The notes under the pieces were generated by a model. The model saw only the letters and a list, made by a program, of their open reading frames with translations, searched no databases and was not told the origin of the DNA. This document shows positions 15,910 through 18,861 of a DNA stretch of 18,861 nt, in pieces. The DNA is from DATAEK01 sp036258055. Lineage in GTDB: Bacteria; Acidobacteriota; Vicinamibacteria; Vicinamibacterales; 2-12-FULL-66-21. Where the stretch lies: positions 1-18,861 of the forward strand of contig DATAEK010000018.1 in assembly GCA_036258055.1 (NCBI GenBank), given 5' to 3'. A program made the translations under genes and the position numbers. How positions within the stretch are numbered: the first letter of the stretch is position 1; each line of letters begins with the position of its first letter.

Positions 15910-16608
15910 TTGCGCTTCATCTGGCACCCGCAGGAGCTCCGAACGCATTGGGCCGCACTGTGGCCGTGGGCCTCGACGCTCGAGAGCGTCGGGTCAGCCG
16001 CCCAGCACCGCCGCTTTCGATGGCGCGGTGGCGTCGGTGCGGCCCTGCTGATTCCCGCCGCCTTGCTTTCGCTGTTCTCTCCTCCGCTCATCCCGCCTGA
16101 CTCGTGGTGGCATCTCTGGCTGCGAGGCCTCGCGTGGGCCACATTTCTCGCCGGCGCGTTCTTCCGGTTCTGGGCGACGCTGTGGCTTGGAGGACGGAAG
16201 GAAAAGGAGCTCGTCGACCAGGGACCTTACTCGCTGGTTCGTCATCCGTTGTATCTCGGATCGCTGCTGATCGGACTGGCGGCCGGGCTTTTTCTCGAGA
16301 GCCTCGCCTTCGAGTTCCTCCTCGTCGTCGTGGCGCTGGTCTACGTCACCGGGACGATTCGTGTGGAAGAAGACGTGCTCCGGTCACGCTTCGGAGAGGC
16401 CTACGATCAATACGCCGCCCGCGTACCGCGATTCTGGCCGTTCACGTCACGGCTGCACTCGCCGAAGCACATCTCCGTCGACGTCGACGCGCTCTGGCTC
16501 GAATGCGCACGCGCCTCGCGTTGGGTGTGGATTCCTGCGATTGGGGCGACCTACACGTTCCTGCGCGACCAGCCCTGGTGGCCCCACGTGTTTCGGCTGA
16601 TCCGATAG
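15910..16608 (+). CDS. Isoprenylcysteine carboxyl methyltransferase-like integral membrane protein
   Basis: 232 aa. Hydrophobic segments at about 42-60, 74-92 and 113-146 (a long hairpin) and a weaker one near 205-218. The core motif GGRKEKELVDQGPYSLVRHP (94-113) followed by LYLG, and then EEDVLRSRFGEAYDQYAARVPRFWP (153-177), are typical of the ICMT/phospholipid N-methyltransferase (PEMT-like) superfamily, in which RHP and the EE pair bind S-adenosylmethionine. Bacterial members methylate unknown small or lipid substrates. An in-frame TGA directly precedes the TTG at 15910, and no ATG or GTG follows before the conserved region, so I take the TTG although no ribosome binding site is evident; the N-terminus is uncertain. 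The long C-terminal tail after residue 180 is not part of the core. Confidence 0.82.
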   Translation: MRFIWHPQELRTHWAALWPWASTLESVGSAAQHRRFRWRGGVGAALLIPAALLSLFSPPLIPPDSWWHLWLRGLAWATFLAGAFFRFWATLWLGGRKEKELVDQGPYSLVRHPLYLGSLLIGLAAGLFLESLAFEFLLVVVALVYVTGTIRVEEDVLRSRFGEAYDQYAARVPRFWPFTSRLHSPKHISVDVDALWLECARASRWVWIPAIGATYTFLRDQPWWPHVFRLIR

Positions 16609-16740
16609 CACCATTCCTGCCGTCCGCGCCGCGCGCCTGGACCCGGTGGAGAACTTGACAGCTAGTCACCGCCGGCACATCCCGCTCGTCACACCTTTTT
16701 TCGACCGGCCGTAAACTCTCCGGCATAGTAGAACGTCAAA

Positions 16741-16761
16741 CATGGTAGAACAACTACCATG
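16741..16761. promoter_or_regulatory. Perfect inverted repeat over the padR start codon
   Basis: CATGGTAG-AACAA-CTACCATG: 8-bp arms and a 5-nt spacer, with the ATG of padR forming the last three bases. A related GTAGAAC lies just upstream at about 16728-16734. PadR proteins usually bind short inverted repeats and repress their own genes, so this is a good candidate autoregulatory operator (inference). As RNA it would also form a hairpin that hides the start codon. Confidence 0.6.
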
Positions 16762-17118
16762 AAGCGCGCGAAGACCCCGGACCGCGTCGAATTGCTGCAG
16801 GGAACGCTGGATCTCCTCGTCCTCCGGACGCTGCTGTTCGGCCCGATGCACGGTCACGGCATCGCGAAAGCGATTCAGAAGAACTCCGACGACCTGCTGC
16901 TCGTCGATCACGGCTCGTTGTATCCCGCCCTTCACCGTCTGGTGCGAAATGGCTGGCTGGCGGCGGGCTGGGAAGAGACCGCGAAGGGTCGCCCGATGAA
17001 GTTCTACCGCCTGACCCCCGCAGGCCGACGTCAGCTCGCCGCCGAGGAATCGAACTGGCAGCAGCTGTGTCGCGCCATCGGCCTCGTCCTGAAGCGATCT
17101 GATTTGAAGAGGGCCTGA
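16759..17118 (+). CDS. PadR family transcriptional regulator
   Basis: 119 aa, a whole PadR winged-helix domain: ELLQGTLDLLVLRTLLFGPMHGHGIAKAIQ (11-40) is the signature N-terminal region, DHGSLYPALHRLVRNGWL (50-67) the recognition helix, and KGRPMKFYRLTPAGRRQL (76-93) the wing. A short C-terminal helix after 95 serves dimerization. The protein binds DNA as a dimer and typically represses. The ATG lies inside a perfect inverted repeat and no Shine-Dalgarno is visible, so translation may be leaderless or weak. The ADOP permease starts 23 nt after its stop, the standard PadR-ADOP pairing in Acidobacteriota, so it probably controls that permease. Confidence 0.93.
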   Translation: MKRAKTPDRVELLQGTLDLLVLRTLLFGPMHGHGIAKAIQKNSDDLLLVDHGSLYPALHRLVRNGWLAAGWEETAKGRPMKFYRLTPAGRRQLAAEESNWQQLCRAIGLVLKRSDLKRA

Positions 17119-17141
17119 GCGCTGGTGGGGAGGGTGAAGCG

Positions 17142-18861
17142 ATGTCACCTCGTTGGTTCGAAACCCTCAAAGAGCTGGTGACTCACGCTCGCGCCGACGC
17201 TGACCTCGAGCGCGAATTGCGCTCGCACCTGGAGGCGGAGATGGACGAGCAGGTCGAAAAGGGTGTCCCTCCAGATGAAGCCCGCTACGCAGCCAGGCGC
17301 GCTCTCGGCAACATCCCGTTCATCCAGGAAGACACCCGTGCGGCGTGGAAATGGGGCCGCCTGTCGGTGGGCCTGCGCAGCTTCCTGACGGGACTCCGCC
17401 ACGATCTCCGGCACGCGCTCAGAGGCCTGCGCAAGCAGCCGGCGTTCACGGGCGCCGCCGTGCTCGCACTCGCGCTGGGTATCGGCGCCACGACCACGAT
17501 CTTCAGCGTCATCAAGAACGTGCTGCTGGATCCCTATCCCATGTATCGCGAGGTCGACCGGATCGTGGGCGTGACGGTCCACGATGTCTCGAGCGCGCGC
17601 CCGGGCGGGCGCGACTCCTTCCAGACGTCCGAGTTCCTCGAGTATCAGGCCCAGGCCTCATCGTTCGAGGATGTCATCGCCGGTGGATACGAGGATGCTC
17701 TGTACACCAGCGCCGAGGGGACCGAGCAATTCACGGGCGGCCTCGTGTCCGGAAACACTTTCAGCTTCATGGGCGTCTCGGCAGTCCTGGGCCGAACCGT
17801 GACGATGGATGACGCGAAACCGGGCGCTCCGCCGGTGTTCGTCATGAGTTACAAGCTGTGGACGAATCGCTTTGGCCTCGACCCGAGCATCGTCGGCCGC
17901 ACTTTTACGTTGAATGGCGTGCCGACGACGCTCATCGGTGTCATGCCGCCGCGTGTCTCGAAGCTTGGTGCGGACCTGTGGAGGCCGGTGCAGCTCGATC
18001 GCAGCAATTCTGACCTCAGCGACCGCTACTTCAAGTTTCAAGCTCGCCTGAAACCCGGGGTAACGATCGAGCAAGCCGAAGCGGAGATGAACGCCATCGC
18101 CCAGCGGATGGCGAAAATCTACCCCTTGAACTATCCACCGAAGTTCGTGGTGCAGGTGAACGCACTCATCGAGAGCATCGTTGGTCCATTTCGAAAGACG
18201 CTGTACACGATGGCCGCCGCAGTCGCCCTCCTGCTGCTCATCGCGTGCTCCAACGTCGCCAACATGCTGCTCAGTCGCGCTGCGGCCCGCGAGCGGGAGA
18301 TGGCGCTGCGCGCGTCGCTCGGCGCGAGCCGGCTGAGGCTGATCCGGCAGCTGCTCGTCGAAAGCCTGCTGCTCGCCTTGTTCGGCGTGAGTGTTGGTTG
18401 GGCGTTTTCTCAACTCGGCATCAAGCTGATCGTCGGTGCGATCCCCGAGGGGCTCATTCCGAGGGAATCGCTGATCCGTCTGGACACGCCGGTGCTGATC
18501 TTCAGCCTCGTCGTCGCGGCGTTGACCGCCGTGATCTTCGGGCTTGCTCCCGCCCTGCAGACAGCAAATCGCAATCTGATCAACCCGTTGCGAGAGGCCG
18601 GCAAGGGCACTGGCGGCGGATTCCGCGGCGGCCGTTTGAGTAGCGCGCTCGTCATTGCGGAGATCGCGCTCTCGCTCGTGCTGCTGAACTGCGCCGGCCT
18701 CCTGATGCGAAGCTTCATCAAGCTGCAAACGGCGGATTTGGGCCTCGATCCGGAGAACGTGCTGTTCGTGCGAGTCCCGAATGGATCCGCTCAGAAGGCC
18801 GCGACGCAGCAGCAGTTCGTGGCCCAGGTCCTGACTCGAATCCGCGCTCTGCCGGGGGTGG
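17142..18861 (+). CDS. ADOP-type ABC transporter permease (MacB/FtsX-like), truncated by window end
   Basis: 573 codons are visible and the frame is still open at the right edge. GGGAGGG lies 7 nt upstream of the ATG. Residues 1-75 are the soluble ADOP prefix (HARADADLERELRSHLEAEM, then ARYAARRALGN). TM1 is about 103-125 (GAAVLALALGIGATTTIFSVIKNVLL, the usual start of a MacB permease), followed by a periplasmic core domain (about 140-350) and an FtsX segment with TMs near 356-372, 405-425 and 450-470 (IACSNVANMLLSRAAARERE, ALRASLGASR). At about 499 a second permease half begins (SALVIAEIALSLVLL). ADOPs usually span about 800 aa, so roughly 230 residues are missing. They are called orphans because no ATPase gene adjoins; none is visible here. 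Likely exports or senses small molecules; substrate unknown. Confidence 0.93.
   Translation, partial: MSPRWFETLKELVTHARADADLERELRSHLEAEMDEQVEKGVPPDEARYAARRALGNIPFIQEDTRAAWKWGRLSVGLRSFLTGLRHDLRHALRGLRKQPAFTGAAVLALALGIGATTTIFSVIKNVLLDPYPMYREVDRIVGVTVHDVSSARPGGRDSFQTSEFLEYQAQASSFEDVIAGGYEDALYTSAEGTEQFTGGLVSGNTFSFMGVSAVLGRTVTMDDAKPGAPPVFVMSYKLWTNRFGLDPSIVGRTFTLNGVPTTLIGVMPPRVSKLGADLWRPVQLDRSNSDLSDRYFKFQARLKPGVTIEQAEAEMNAIAQRMAKIYPLNYPPKFVVQVNALIESIVGPFRKTLYTMAAAVALLLLIACSNVANMLLSRAAAREREMALRASLGASRLRLIRQLLVESLLLALFGVSVGWAFSQLGIKLIVGAIPEGLIPRESLIRLDTPVLIFSLVVAALTAVIFGLAPALQTANRNLINPLREAGKGTGGGFRGGRLSSALVIAEIALSLVLLNCAGLLMRSFIKLQTADLGLDPENVLFVRVPNGSAQKAATQQQFVAQVLTRIRALPGV

Noticed and set aside
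16655..16660. TTGACA as a -35 box for padR
   Set aside because: No acceptable -10 hexamer at 16-18 nt spacing; too weak to annotate.
17658..18728. 356-codon minus-strand frame
   Set aside because: Antisense to the ADOP permease; rich in His, Arg, Gln and Asp without any recognisable domain.

Overview
The window is high-GC bacterial DNA with ordinary bacterial gene starts. The best taxonomic clue is at the right edge: a short PadR-type regulator sits directly upstream of a MacB/FtsX-type permease whose N-terminal cytoplasmic prefix is typical of the ADOP family (Acidobacterial duplicated orphan permeases). With the DUF4136 lipoprotein-like protein, the M23 peptidase subfamily and the cyclic-nucleotide-binding/TrxR-like fusion, this suggests a soil Acidobacteriota (perhaps Vicinamibacteria-like). 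The taxonomic call is inference.

Left part (1-5469, all minus strand): a PaaG/ECI2-type enoyl-CoA hydratase/isomerase is followed after 2 nt by a PaaK-type aryl-CoA ligase, a tightly coupled pair pointing to aromatic or acyl-CoA catabolism. Upstream lie a secreted ricin-type lectin, a secreted DUF4136 protein with a strong hairpin just after its stop, and a secreted M23 metallopeptidase. The last three look like separate cell-envelope genes rather than one operon.

Middle (5470-7597): about 1 kb without a conventional gene, holding a short protein-like open tail and one convincing 47-residue membrane protein with a strong ribosome binding site (6106-6249). Next comes a lipoprotein alpha/beta hydrolase of the proline iminopeptidase type.

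Centre (7742-13123): a single 1793-codon gene dominates the window. It encodes a receiver-like domain without its phosphoacceptor Asp, about 1270 residues of coiled coil built from ordered ~50/46-residue modules, a PAS domain, and a histidine-kinase module in which the phosphoacceptor His, the second N-box Asn and the G1 box are all replaced. It reads as a giant catalytically dead sensor/scaffold protein, the most unusual object here.

Right part (13140-18861): a minus-strand pair, a monoacylglycerol-lipase-like hydrolase followed by a cyclic-nucleotide-binding/TrxR-like fusion that lacks the redox cysteines, converges on the giant gene. A 198-bp divergent region with paired TTCATC boxes and a palindrome separates this pair from a plus-strand isoprenylcysteine methyltransferase-like membrane protein. 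The window ends in padR, whose start codon lies within a perfect inverted repeat, and the truncated ADOP permease. No rRNA, tRNA, CRISPR array, transposase or integrase was seen.
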